64,000 nt of DNA from Homarus americanus (GCF_018991925.1 NW_024725489.1:7725065-7789064), one strand, 5' to 3'. Counted from the stretch's first letter, positions 53,396 to 63,630 are shown. Program-made: numbers and translations. The notes: generated by a model from the letters alone, not told the origin.

Positions 53396-56300
53396 CTATA
53401 CGCTCATAGCAAAGTCTTGAGCGGACCTCTTTTGGATCCGTTCTGAGCGTCGAGGGACTTGATCACTGGGAAGGGTATGGGACTCAACACTGGTGGCGGG
53501 GTCAGCAGAAGGCGTTGTTACCGGGCGGAGAAAACGGGGGTTCCTCCACCACACACGACCACTGGGTAACCGCCAGAGACCCATGACTACGCCCACTTTG
53601 TCCCAACGTAAGGAGGTCGTTTCCTGAACACGGAATTGGGTGCCGACACTCAACTTGGGAAGAGGACGGGCGTGGTCATTGTAGCGGGCGACGATGTCTT
53701 GATCACGTTCGGCGGCTCGGCGATCACAATCCTCTGTCTTGGCCTGCCACTCCTTGGGCGGGGAGCGTCCTGTGTAGTTAGGTGTGTTGCGGAGTTCAAG
53801 AAGACCCCGGTCGAAGGCCTCGCAGTCAATATTCCCAGAAGGGGCCACCTTAAGGATGAGGTGCTTCAGGGATTTGACAGCAGCGTCAGTGTGGCCGTTG
53901 GACTGCGGGTAATGGGGCGATGACAACACATGCCAGACTACCCATCGGTCAAGGAACACAGCAAAGTCCCGGCTTGTGAACTGAGGCCCTCCGTCGGTTC
54001 GCAGGCGTACAGGAACGCCCACGTCACGGAAGTAGTGGCGGAACTTGGTGACGGCAGACGTCGTGTCATTACCGCACTTGATGACAACCGGCCAACCAGA
54101 GAGACGGTCGACGATAACAAGGAAGGACTTTCCTGACACAGATAAAAAGTCGGCCCACACAGACTCAAAGGGGCGGGTGGGGTTGTCGTCACTCATGAAG
54201 GGTTCCTGCTGCTGGCTGGGTTGTGATACTTGGCAGGGCTCACACTCACGGACAACATTGGAGATGTCGGAGTCGATGCCGGCCCAGAACACAGTCTGTC
54301 GTGCACGTCGTTTGGTGGCCTCAGCTCCACGGTGACTGTCGTGGAGGCGAGCCAAGATGTGGGGACGTGAGGCAGCAGGGACAACTACACGTGCTCCGTA
54401 CAGAACAAGGTCTCCGTCGCAGTAGAGTTCATCACGGAGTTTCCAATACGGGAGCAGGGTGTTGTGAAGGTCGTAGCGGTTCCTAGGGAATCCATTCCTC
54501 ACACACTCGACGAGTCGGACGTAGGAAGGGTCATCTCGGGCAGCTGTTCGAAGGTCCTCCATTGCCTTGTCGTCATCTGGTGACAGGTCCGAACGAAGGG
54601 ATTGGACGGCGTGTAGAGTGACCACAGTCTTGACGGAAAGAGCAAGGTCGGCGTCGAGCACATGGTCTTCTGGAGTAGGGCGGCTGACAGGAGAGCAGGA
54701 TAAGGCATCAGGGATGCAGAGCTCCTTACCAGCACGCCACACTGCTGTGAAGACGTACGCCGAGAGCTTCTCTTTCAGACGCTGGAGGCGAGGTTTCTCA
54801 ACGGCGTCCAGCGTGTAGTGGTTGAGGATCGGGACAAGCGGGCGATGGTTGGTCACTAGGTGAAAGTGTTGCAGGCCTATGAGGTAAAACCTGCACTTAG
54901 ACATCGCCCAAACCACAGCCAACAGCTCCAACTCAATAGTGGCGAAGCGCTTCTCGGTGTCAGAGAGGAAACGCGAGCCACACTGGATGAGCCGGAACTG
55001 CCCTCCACCATGATCCTGTAATAGGGTGTATCCCACGCCGTACAAGCGTGAAGCATCTGTCTGCAGAACCGTCGGCAAGGCTGGGTCAAACGTGGCGAGG
55101 ACAGGTGGACTAGACAGGGCCTGTTTCACTTGCTGGAAGGCCTTGTCGTGGTCGGGGGTCCACAGGAATGTCCTCTTGGGGCTCATCAGGGGTCGAAGTG
55201 GTTGGGCAGCTGCGGAGATGTCCGGCGAAAACTCTGCTAACTGGTTGACGAGACCAATGAAGGACCTCAAGTAGGTGAGGTTAGCAGGGGTGGGAAAATC
55301 CGTGATGGCGCGGACCTTTTTCGGGTCAGCTACGATACCATTCCCTGAGAGGGTGTACCCACAAAAGTCCACTGAAGAGCTGGCCAGAACACACTTGTCG
55401 GCATTTAGGGTGATGCCGTGCTTCCGGCACCTGTTGAGTTCCTCGTAGATACGGCAGAGGTGATCCATGTAATCCTCATCGTACACGAGTATGTCGTCGA
55501 CCACTTTCACGCAGTTTGCCAGACCTTGTAGAGCCATGTCACCTCGAAGACAGAAAGCGTCTCCTGTAGCGGCGAATCCCATGGGGCCACGGCAATAACT
55601 GTAACGTCCATGCGGGGTAATGAAAGTTGTAAGTGGTCGGTCTTCTTCGGCAAGCTCTATCTGCCAGTATCCACACAGGGCATCCATCGTCGTGAAGAAG
55701 CGCGCCTTCGGGTTCACACTGCATATAGCTGCAAAGGGCGTGGGAGAAGGGTGCGCAGGACGAGACACCTGGCTGTTGAGCTTGGAGAGGTCAGTGGTGA
55801 TCCGAACACCACCTTTGGGTTTTGCGACGACTACCATAGGGTGACACCATGGAGACGGGTCATCACCGGTTGGTGCAATAATTTCTTGGGCGACCATGGA
55901 GTCCAGCTCGTTTTTGACCGCCTCGCGGAAGGCCAGGGGAACCAGTCGAGGGGTGTAAATAGCGAAGGGCTTCGCGTCGTCCCTCAGGTGGATCCTCATG
56001 GGGGGGCCTACCATCTTCTTGAGAGGCTTGGATTCCAGAGCGGACTTGGTCACCAGAACGTCGCTGAATTCCTTCAGGAAGTACTTCTGAGCATCCGAAG
56101 GAGAGGTGTCACTGGCAAGAGGTAGGGGTAGGGCGGCAGCAGGGTAGTTGCTGCTCACTTCGTGCACCCTGTTGGCGTGTTTTACCTCGATAATAGGTTT
56201 GGGGAAGCCCTGGGAGATGATGGCCAACTCTTGACAATGTCTGTAGGACAGCAAAGGAGTCGGGACACCGTGATGCACTTCAATCCAGGCTTGACACGAC

Positions 56301-56551
56301 CTGTTGCCAAAGGTGACCTGTGCTTGGAGTGAACCTAGGGCTGAGGCCATGTGTGAACCATCTGCCGTGAAGCGGAGATCCTTGGGTGGCGGTCCTAGAT
56401 CACTTGGAGAGAGCCCCAAGCATTGCAAATGCTGGGGACCGATGATTGTAGCATCAGCGCCGGTGTCGGGCAACATCTGAAGACGGGATGACACACTGCC
56501 GTAGGTCACGATGACACTGATGTACTGGGACGCGAGGGGGAGCACACATTC
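53396..56551 (-). CDS. element F Pol polyprotein (PR-RT-RH-IN)
   Basis: An open 1049-codon frame in canonical Ty3 order. Protease: LQMLPDTGADATIIG (about residue 27). RT: WCHPMVVVAKPKGGVRITTD, FFTTMDALCGYWQIELAEED (Asp), YCRGPMGFAATGDAF, CVKVVDDILVYDED, in which Tyr/Phe of YxDD is Val. I believe that is usual in this subgroup. RNase H: VLQTDASRLYGVGYTLLQ, ELELLAVVWAM, VTNHRPLVP (Asn where most have Asp), IPDALSCSP. Integrase: LHDSHRGAEATKRRARQ with CEPC, VWADFLSVSGKSFLVIVDRL, RTDGGPQFTS, and NGHTDAAVKSLK, where the catalytic Glu is Asp. The tail is basic (RRSERIQKRS). Product sites and stop (53396-53398) look natural. The frame must be entered by a -1 shift from gag. Confidence 0.95.
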   Translation of the reverse strand, partial: ECVLPLASQYISVIVTYGSVSSRLQMLPDTGADATIIGPQHLQCLGLSPSDLGPPPKDLRFTADGSHMASALGSLQAQVTFGNRSCQAWIEVHHGVPTPLLSYRHCQELAIISQGFPKPIIEVKHANRVHEVSSNYPAAALPLPLASDTSPSDAQKYFLKEFSDVLVTKSALESKPLKKMVGPPMRIHLRDDAKPFAIYTPRLVPLAFREAVKNELDSMVAQEIIAPTGDDPSPWCHPMVVVAKPKGGVRITTDLSKLNSQVSRPAHPSPTPFAAICSVNPKARFFTTMDALCGYWQIELAEEDRPLTTFITPHGRYSYCRGPMGFAATGDAFCLRGDMALQGLANCVKVVDDILVYDEDYMDHLCRIYEELNRCRKHGITLNADKCVLASSSVDFCGYTLSGNGIVADPKKVRAITDFPTPANLTYLRSFIGLVNQLAEFSPDISAAAQPLRPLMSPKRTFLWTPDHDKAFQQVKQALSSPPVLATFDPALPTVLQTDASRLYGVGYTLLQDHGGGQFRLIQCGSRFLSDTEKRFATIELELLAVVWAMSKCRFYLIGLQHFHLVTNHRPLVPILNHYTLDAVEKPRLQRLKEKLSAYVFTAVWRAGKELCIPDALSCSPVSRPTPEDHVLDADLALSVKTVVTLHAVQSLRSDLSPDDDKAMEDLRTAARDDPSYVRLVECVRNGFPRNRYDLHNTLLPYWKLRDELYCDGDLVLYGARVVVPAASRPHILARLHDSHRGAEATKRRARQTVFWAGIDSDISNVVRECEPCQVSQPSQQQEPFMSDDNPTRPFESVWADFLSVSGKSFLVIVDRLSGWPVVIKCGNDTTSAVTKFRHYFRDVGVPVRLRTDGGPQFTSRDFAVFLDRWVVWHVLSSPHYPQSNGHTDAAVKSLKHLILKVAPSGNIDCEAFDRGLLELRNTPNYTGRSPPKEWQAKTEDCDRRAAERDQDIVARYNDHARPLPKLSVGTQFRVQETTSLRWDKVGVVMGLWRLPSGRVWWRNPRFLRPVTTPSADPATSVESHTLPSDQVPRRSERIQKRSAQDFAMSV

Positions 56552-57888
56552 CTAATATGGCTCGAGCGTTGTCCAGGGTCGTCATGCTTCTGACTGGAAG
56601 ACTGTGGGCGGCCCTCACTGGTGGTAGGGCGCTGAAGCTTCCGCCGACGCTGTCCCTTGGGTTTGTTGGTGGGGCAACACTTGTCATAGTGGCCCAGACG
56701 ACCGCACACATTGCACTGGACGTGCTTAGCTGGGCACCGCACTGTGAGCGACCAGTGGCCCTTACGGTCACAACTGTTGCAGGTAGACTCAGCAGCTGGA
56801 CACACCTGTGTTCCGTGCTGCTTATCACAGTTGTTCCAAAATGAACCGGGCGTGGGTGTGGTAGGCGAAGGCGTTGGAGTAGACTTCTTGTCCTTCTTGT
56901 ACCGGGACACAGCGCGTACAGCTGTAGGGGGATCTCGGATGGCAGAGGTGGCACACCTGGCAGCCTCATAGGAGCGACATATCGTCAACACATCCTTAAG
57001 AGATGAGGAAGAGTCGAGGGAGGTGAGGCGTTGGACAAGCTCCTCGTCCTTAACACCCATCAGGATCACCTGCTTCAACTGGGTCTCCTCGCACTGCTGG
57101 TGGTTACCTGGGCATATATCTACCTCTTCCGAGGCTCTCTTGAGTCGTACATAAAAGGAATCAAAAGTCTCGCCCTCCATCTGTCTGCAGCTAAACAATT
57201 CCCTCCTGCATAGAGCTTCATTCCGCTGCCCTTTGATGTGCCGTTGTAGAATGTCCAGTACCTCCTCTACAGATAACGAAGAGGTTGGTGGTACCTGCAA
57301 CGTATGTTCCAAGACACGCTGAGTTTCCAAGGACAGGCACATACGCAGCTGAATAAGTTGTTCAGGCTGTGACAAACTCTGGAGATCCACCATTGTAGTA
57401 TAATCAGTCCACCGTCGCCGCCATTCACGAAAAGTCTGGAAATACACATCAGGCTTCAAGATGGGCGGTGTTTGAGCAGCCGCTTTAGGTGGGGCTGGGG
57501 GGCGTGAAGAAAGCGTTGATGAGGTATCCGAACCAGTCGATACCAAGGCAGTGTTAGAGCCAGGGGCTTGGTTAACAGTGAGGCGAGATATCAAAGCTTC
57601 AAACCATGCACTGTCTTCCAATCTCCGTTGGTGGTCTCTCTCTGCCTCTGCTTGCCTTCTTTCTTCATTCTCCACAAGTCTGTTAGCTTCGTCCTCGCGC
57701 CTTTCATCCCTCATGAACTTCATTAAAGCAATTATCTCTGAAGGCAAGGCTGAAGATCGAGGTGAAGGGCTGCGCTATGTGGTGGGAGCTGGAGCGTCCT
57801 GTTCAGCCTGGTCATCCATCTCTGCCGATCTGTCATCCGACTGACTCATCCAGGCGTTGGCTCCACGACTGCGTAAGGCACTAGACAT
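56506..57888 (-). pseudogene. element F Gag, one nonsense codon
   Basis: ATG at 57888 (MSSALRSRGANAWMSQSDDR); an in-frame TAG at 57775-57777 interrupts after about 37 codons, after which the frame is open for 413 codons to TGA at 56506-56508. A charged helical stretch (DERREDEANRLVENEERRQA), a capsid-like region (FREWRRRWTDYTTMVDLQSL, CRRELFSCRQMEGETFDSFY), and three Cys-rich knuckles (NNCDKQHGTQVCP degenerate; CNSCDRKGHWSLTVRC; CNVCGRLGHYDKCC) are followed by a basic tail. The pol frame overlaps its last 43 bases in -1 phase, with a run of five C (56536-56540) in the overlap. Gag forms the particle and binds RNA. Confidence 0.85.
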
Positions 57889-58424
57889 AATAACTTATCT
57901 GTGTACTGTGTCTTAAATCATTGTTGAACGGTCAGCCCGTCGTATCAACAAGATCTGAGACAAAAAATTAATTAAATGCACAGATAAGTAGATTATATAT
58001 ATAAAATATATATAAAGGAATGGCCTCAGTCAGTGTGTTCGTACGTGTGTGTGTGTGTGTGCGTCTCGGGCAGTGTCTCGCTGTGAGGGGGTGGAGGGGG
58101 CGACTCGCAGTCAGTCGGCAGTCACCCTGTGGACACGGTCAGAGGAGGGTGTAATGAAATCTGCTCCTCATACATGCCCTGAACATGCCTTACACCTTGG
58201 GAATCCTTTAGAACAAGGTCACACAGTTATGGCACTAAACACACAATGCACTATACACTTCACAGAAAATCACTGTCACTGACACTGCTCAAAGTTGCCA
58301 TAAATTCTTTGAGGAGACGGCCATTAGCGGTGGTTGACACAGAGCAGGGGTCCATAAGCCGGTCTTGCCACAAACTTTACACTTCACTTGTATAATGGTC
58401 CAGTAAAATCGGTTCACTCCACCA
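57889..58424 (-). other. element F leader with primer-binding site
   Basis: The untranslated leader between the 5' LTR and gag. On the minus strand it begins TGGTGGAGTGAACCGATT, abutting the LTR's terminal CA, as a tRNA-primed minus-strand start site should. A GT-rich patch is present at 58043-58065. No reading frame of note. Confidence 0.75.
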
Positions 58425-58756
58425 TGCATGTGTTCTGGGTATCAAGTTCTATCTACAGGAGCGAACACAAACACCTGTAGAGTTTTCGTAGGTTCTATAT
58501 ACTGGATAAACGAAGGTACACAAGGAAGGTGGCACTCCTTACTCTGTATGGAGGGTCAACTAGCCTTTCGGGCGACATGTGGTAGGTGATACATTAGCAG
58601 CTTGCATATGTCGCCAGGCACCCTTATTAAGCGTGTGGGACATGGTAAATAGATTGCCACACGCTGCTAGCTAGGCTGAATAAATAATGTATATAAATGG
58701 AGCACATACATAATATACATACATAATATACATACAGCATACATAGTATACATACA
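58425..58756 (-). repeat. element F 5' LTR
   Basis: 332 bp, TG...CA ends; minus-strand start TGTATGTATACTATG. A TATA-like CATTTATATAC lies on the minus strand at about 58687-58697, in a promoter-like position. It is flanked outside by CTAAG. Confidence 0.9.
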
Positions 58757-58761
58757 CTAAG

Positions 58762-59457
58762 TATCAAGGTCCCTTTGAAGTTTTGAGTAAGGTAGGAGAT
58801 ATTAACTATGTCGTAGCCACGCCGGAACGTATAATAACTAAAAGACTAGTACATGTGAATCTGATGAAACCCTATTGTGTTAGACCAGATAAGGTGGTGT
58901 GCAATACTGTGACTTGTGATGGAGTGGAGGAGGATGAGTTACCTCAGCATGACCTTGGGGAATTGAAAGCCGATATCAAACTGAACAATTCTGATGTGTT
59001 AAGTGATCTTTCTTCTGAATTGTGCCATCTACTACAGGACCAGAGGAGCGATGTAATGTGTCTCCTACAGGAATTCCAGCCCAACTTTGGTAATGTGCCT
59101 CAGCCTAGCCCAGTGGTGACCCATGGTGTTGTATTGGTGGACGACGTAGTCCCAGTGAATCAAGCACCCTACCGCATGTCTTCCCAGAAAACTGGCATTC
59201 TGAATGACGAGGTGTAGTCCTTGATTGACAATAGTTTGGCTGAACCTAGTGACAGTGAGCGGGCATCCCCTTGTGTTCAGGTACCCTTGTCAGAGCGGGC
59301 GAGACGCATATCGGCATTTGTTACCCCTTATTGCTTGTATCAGCATACTGTTATTTCATTTGGTATGCGTAACGCCCCTCCAACTTTCCAACGTTTAACT
59401 CACTGGTATTTGGCACTCCAACCATATGATATTGAAATTGGACATATAAAGGTGTAA
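58762..59457 (+). pseudogene. element D integrase C-terminus (right part) and RT remnant
   Basis: The frame begins with the continuation of the integrase domain (FEVLSKVGDINYVVATPERI, KRLVHVNLMKPYCVRPDKVV), then an acidic linker, FQPNFGNVPQPSPVVTHGVV and APYRMSSQKTGIL, a TAG at 59216-59218, SLAEPSDSERASPCVQ, then directly LSERARRISAFVTPYCLYQH and FGMRNAPPTFQRLTHWYLAL, then QPYDIEIGHIK. Compared with element B, the RT segments between motif 1 and motif 3 and everything from the catalytic YxDD to late RNase H are deleted. Confidence 0.8.
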
Positions 59458-59563
59458 GGATAACATTATTGCTGATATTCTGTGTAGGCCATATTAGGCA
59501 GAGCTGACAACTGTGTGTTGCCGATGTAAAACCCTACGGGTTTTATTTTAAGGAGGGGGGGGG
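59458..59563 (+). other. element D 3' internal end with polypurine tract
   Basis: A degraded coding end, then AAAACCCTACGGGTTTTATT and AAGGAGGGGGGGGG immediately before the LTR's TGTTATGC, a textbook polypurine tract. Element B has the same CCCGTAGGGCTTT block at 14609-14622 (reverse complement), but with a decayed tract. Confidence 0.8.
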
Positions 59564-60267
59564 TGTTATGCATGGCGTAATGTACAGTGGTGCTTTGCGA
59601 TGTGCATAGTAACATATTTTTTAGGCATGTTACCACAAGTTATGTAAATATAATTTCGTATAATGATGTGTGAGCAGGGCTGGTTTTTGATACATAAATA
59701 TTTTTCTGCATGTATGTAGGTATTTTTGCAGTTTAATGTGGGAGGTGATTAATATTAGTTTTAGGCTTGTAATTCCCGGGAGTACGGAGCTAAGTTAGTC
59801 ACTGGCTGGCCTTGACATTAGGAGGACGTCTTAGTTTGTCAGTGGTGGATACCTTTTCAAATAGGGATTAGTTGAGTATTATCTATTCAGTGCTGCTCTA
59901 TTATTATTAATATTGTGTAAAGTGCAATCAATGGTGATATTACAAAGTAAATTATTGTTTATTTACTGTGCATATATTAGCGGTTTACTCAGGATTATGT
60001 TTGATTCATTAATCTCTTGATTTAATTTATCTTATGGAACCTACACACTCATTATGGTATTTTTTTTATTAAATTACATTTAAATCTTTTGTAATGTGTA
60101 TAATTCCAAACCTTCACTCCTGAACTGTTGGGATAAAGAAAGGGCTGTGATTGAACCTTGCACTAAGTTGTGCTGAGTTGCCAATTTTTTTTTTTTTATT
60201 TCCATATGTGCCCTCATTAGTATATTAATATTTAACGTAATTCAAGCTGATAAGTTATGGCATAACA
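59564..60267 (+). repeat. element D 3' LTR (complete)
   Basis: 704 bp, TGTTATGC ... GCATAACA ends, same family as element B's LTRs. It contains CTTCACTCCTGAACTG and GATAAAGAAAGGGCTGTGAT blocks shared with 45945-45985 and (reverse complement) 19105-19160. Confidence 0.9.
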
Positions 60268-60324
60268 AAATCTATTGTTTGCTATCAGATGTACTGAACA
60301 GTCTTGTTTGGTATTCTCACCAAG
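60268..60324 (+). pseudogene. scrap of Gmr1-like integrase
   Basis: GCTATCAGATGTACTGAACA through ATTCTCACCAAGT matches the integrase segment of element D around 48955-49000. It is a short relic directly after D's LTR and before repeat X. Confidence 0.6.
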
Positions 60325-60530
60325 TAGGTAGTAGGTAGAAGGCAGCTATCAAACAGGGAGGTACTACAGCCTGGGAAGATATTGGAGAATATTGTATTTT
60401 CTAATGGTAGACTCTGCTGCCATATGGCATCACGAAAATTGTGACCAAGATCCAGGTTGCTGATCTGACTTTCTGACTCATTTACTTACAATTGCAGGGT
60501 CTTAATTGTTTCTCTTACATTGAAAACACA
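60325..60530 (+). repeat. interspersed repeat X, copy 4
   Basis: A near-copy of 22684-22910: GTAGGTAGAAGGCAGCTATC, CTGCTGCCATATGGCATCAC, AGGTTGCTGATCTGACTTTC, CAATTGCAGGGTCTTAATTG. It lies between two scraps of Gmr1-like coding DNA, suggesting insertion into an old element copy. Confidence 0.8.
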
Positions 60531-60559
60531 ACATACATACTGTATATTGTTTCTCGCTC

Positions 60560-60712
60560 TTGACATAATTGATGCAGTGGGTGATGCAAAGTACATTACA
60601 AAGATTGACTTAAGGGGTATTATGAGGTACCCTTGTCAGAGCAGGCGAAACGCATATCGGCATTTGTTACCCCTTATAACTTGTATCACTGTACCGTTAT
60701 GCCATGTGCTAT
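60560..60712 (+). pseudogene. scrap of Gmr1-like RT
   Basis: The frame reads DAVGDAKYITKIDLRGIMRY and PCQSRRNAYRHLLP, matching element B RT motif 3 region (15650-15520, minus strand), with a small deletion after DLRG. It is cut by transposon T copy 2 at 60713. Confidence 0.75.
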
Positions 60713-63630
60713 TAGGGTGTGTCATAGGAGGGAAGATCAGCTAAAACTAATGGCCCATCACTTTTTTGGTAGATTTTAGTGTATATAAACAGAAAATAAT
60801 TTCAGTTTCAATATTTTGCAACCTTTTGCTAGGTAAATTTTAGCGTGAAATTTATCGAAAATCTAACGTACAGCTGCATTAGTGCATTACAATTAAATAG
60901 TGAACATTGCTTTCTGACTTCATTCTTTAACAACCCAACTAACAATATTTTTTTCTGTTTCAGATTCTGATGCATTTATAAGTTGATAATATTTGCGATG
61001 GCTGCTTGTGTCAGGACGAGGAACCAAAAATCCAGCCATCTCAGTCACTATCTTGGGTCTGGGAGAGAGCTCCTGAAGTCGGAGTTGCCTACATTGAGAG
61101 ATGAGATGCGGTAAGCTTCTGGACCAGGGCAACGCGAAAAGAACCAAAGAACTTACATTAAACAGTATTACACAAGGTGATATATCAAAGTTGTTCATAA
61201 TAGTACAATTTCCATAATGTCAGTTCAAGCCTCCAGTCATAATGTCAAAGAAGATTAGTGAGAGATCAGTTAGCCAGTTAGAAAAGGCAAGAGATATTTC
61301 TTGGGAGAGGAAAATCCCAAAGAGTGATGTTTTGCCAAGCAACTGAACTATTATTTGACATAATTATTTTAGTGCCCAATTGTTCTGGTTCTGAGTTTGA
61401 TGATCGTGACTGTAAACTGAGGCCCACATCTCCTGTATTTGCAAGCGGAACGAAATATCCCCAGATCGAACTGGTGATTGGTCAAAAGCACAGAGAGAGA
61501 AGACTGGGTATAGTTCCCATGATTTTAGCCAAGATATTCTGGAGTCCAAGAGACAGGCTGCCAGAGATGAAGAGAGAAGAGCTGTTGAGGAAAAGGAGAC
61601 CACTGAGAAGGCCCAGGGCAGTGCCGATGGATTGAGCCGCTTGATTCAGAGTTAATGACTGGCGGGCTGGATCCCGGCAAGGATCAGAATGGCACTTGTC
61701 CCCAACCTGTCTGAGAATAATGATCCAAACTTCTAGGTAAGATTCGAAATAGGAAAGATATCGAGTATAGCTCTGGCCAGATGGACTAAACTGGTCTCAG
61801 AGAAGTGCAGGAATGCAACAGCTGCCTGATTGACGGTGGTTTGATAATATTTGATGATGTTTACCTGGTGATAGATCGTAGCAAAGTGGGAGAGCTCAGG
61901 AGAAACTTTTTTGTAACCTAGAAGAGGGTTTGATATGGGATAAGAAAATGGAATCGATTGTTTGTTCTTTGATGGGAGAAGGGATGATACTAAAGCAAAC
62001 AAGCAGAAAGTTGAGATTTCTGGACAAGTTGTCTTCTGCCGCGGTGAAGGAGGAACACTGCTACCCTGCTGTAAGAACCAGAGGAAGATGGTAGCATTTC
62101 ACCTGAGAGAATAACAGAAGTCGAAGTGAGAAAAGCAGATGAAAATATCAGAACCAGCTCAGAGAGAACGTAGACCAGACCCTGCAGGCCATTGGAGGAC
62201 AGCACCAACACGAACAGAGGGTGGCAAAATACAGTGATAGAGCGAAGATTGGTAGCCGGTCTGGATTGTTGGTCTTCCGATAACCAACGAGTTGCCACTA
62301 CGATCAAGATCCAGGGAGTTGATGGCAAGATTCTTTCAACAACAGATGGATGCCTGGTCTCGAAGATGTATGGACCCTGCCACCGACAGAAACAAATCCG
62401 AGTTTTGAAAAATCACAGTTGGCCTCCACCTGCTGGCACACATTGGGTTGCTGGACGACCTGAGTACTTATTCAGTACTATGGTTCATATGTGATTTGCA
62501 GCGCCATCAAAAACCAACAAGTGCCTGATAGACTTGCTTTTACCCGCAAGATAGGTCCAGTCCACATTCATAGGGTGGTTTGCCAACGGTTTCTTGGTGG
62601 TTCTGCAGAATTTGTCGTCTATCATAAACTGAAAGGGAACCAGCTTCACAACCTGGAGACTTATTGTCCACCATCGAGTGCTCATTTGCCAAACTGGTTC
62701 AAATAATTTCGTCAAGCTTCCATTGTTCTCCGGGGTCTAGAGTGGAAATTTCTTTCCAGCCTGAGTCTTTGAGGAGCTGCAGCTGGCTGAAGGAAGGAAA
62801 CTAGGATTAGGAGCAGACTGTGAGGAGATCTCCTGGGAAGTCATTATCCCTGAGGCAGACAATGCCCAGTAAGGATGAGGAGGAGAGAAGAGTGGCAGTC
62901 AAAAGATTTGATATGAGACTTATGAGAGGATCTGGGCATGACATGAGCAGGATGATTCCTTCAGGGTCAGAAGACTCAGTCAATCTGAAAGCAAGACCCT
63001 CACCACTTAGATCTGGATAAACATCCAGGCTGGCAGAGCCTTCTTGTTTGCAGCCTCACCAATGTCTGCCAGAGCTGGACAATCCCCACAGATGTGCCTG
63101 GCTTTTCTATATCTTGAGAGAGTATGAGAGCTGCCAGCAGTGGTGAGCGAGGCCAGCAGTCACGTGTACAGCCAGGAGAGGAGGGAAGGCTACATCCGAG
63201 CTCAGGTGGTCAGCAGGGAGGTGATGAGTAGAAACAGAAGCAAGAAAGACATGTTCTCTATGGTGTGCAGCAACACCGGGTCATAGTAGTAAAACCAGTT
63301 TTTGTATTTGATAATTTTGTTTTCTAAAGGAATATTAAATTTAATAAATGTGTCAAGATCATTCGTTTCACTATTCTGGATCATTTTCATCCTAATAAAT
63401 TAACCTGATACATTTACTTTACTTTAAATAAGCTATTTAGTGGTGTTGGTAAAAGGGTGGGAATACTGAATTTTCATAAGATTTCAAGTTAAAATTTACC
63501 TAGCAAAAATGAAAACTTTTCAAATCTGAAGATATTACATGATTCTGCACATAGAACTACATCATTATCACTCATGGGCCGATTTCTTCAAACTCAAAAA
63601 AAAAAATTGCCTTCGGTATGACACACCCTA
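60713..63630 (+). mobile_element. DNA transposon T, copy 2
   Basis: Ends TAGGGTGTGTCATA and TATGACACACCCTA, 2918 bp, inverted relative to copy 1 (35807-38826). The match runs along the whole length with many small indels. Unlike copy 1, no target duplication is visible (TGTGCTAT on the left, TCGTATAA on the right). Confidence 0.85.
60998..62750 (+). pseudogene. transposon T copy 2 putative transposase remnants
   Basis: ATG at 60998, then VRTRNQKSSHLSHYLGSGRE and LLKSELPTLRDEMR, then a stop. Later fragments correspond to copy 1 in the same order (for example the stretch at 61490-61640 to the coiled-coil region, 62160-62500 to the 37160-36990 region of copy 1). No frame exceeds about 110 codons. 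A putative splice acceptor TTTTTTTCTGTTTCAG ends at 60962. Confidence 0.55.

Larger units (their letters stand above)
49151..58756 (-). mobile_element. LTR retrotransposon F (Ty3/gypsy, canonical order), full length
   Basis: Minus strand. 5' LTR at 58425-58756, 3' LTR at 49151-49446 plus 53344-53382 (interrupted by a LINE). A 5-bp target duplication CTAAG is present at 49146-49150 and 58757-58761. Primer-binding site TGGTGGAGTGAACCGATT directly inside the 5' LTR (58407-58424), polypurine tract GGGGGGAGGGAGG directly before the 3' LTR (53383-53396). Gag and pol frames overlap with a -1 shift. The two LTRs differ at roughly ten sites over 296 bp (hand count), so the insertion is not brand new. 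It has inserted into element D's integrase. Confidence 0.95.
45564..60267 (+). mobile_element. LTR retrotransposon D, Gmr1-like, split by element F
   Basis: Plus strand, same family as B. Left LTR truncated at its 5' side by element E (45564-46605, holding a SINE). Then gag (46750-47480), knuckle, protease and integrase N-terminus (47480-49029), integrase C-terminus (49030-49150, continued at 58762), RT remnant (58990-59457), and right LTR (59564-60267). Removing F and one CTAAG copy joins LAK to YQGPF in frame of the integrase C-terminal domain, as in element B. The integrase core and most of RT and RNase H are deleted. Confidence 0.9.

Noticed and set aside
53636..55274. Several plus-strand frames of 70-96 codons
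   Set aside because: Antisense of element F pol, whose 1049-codon frame carries all expected motifs.
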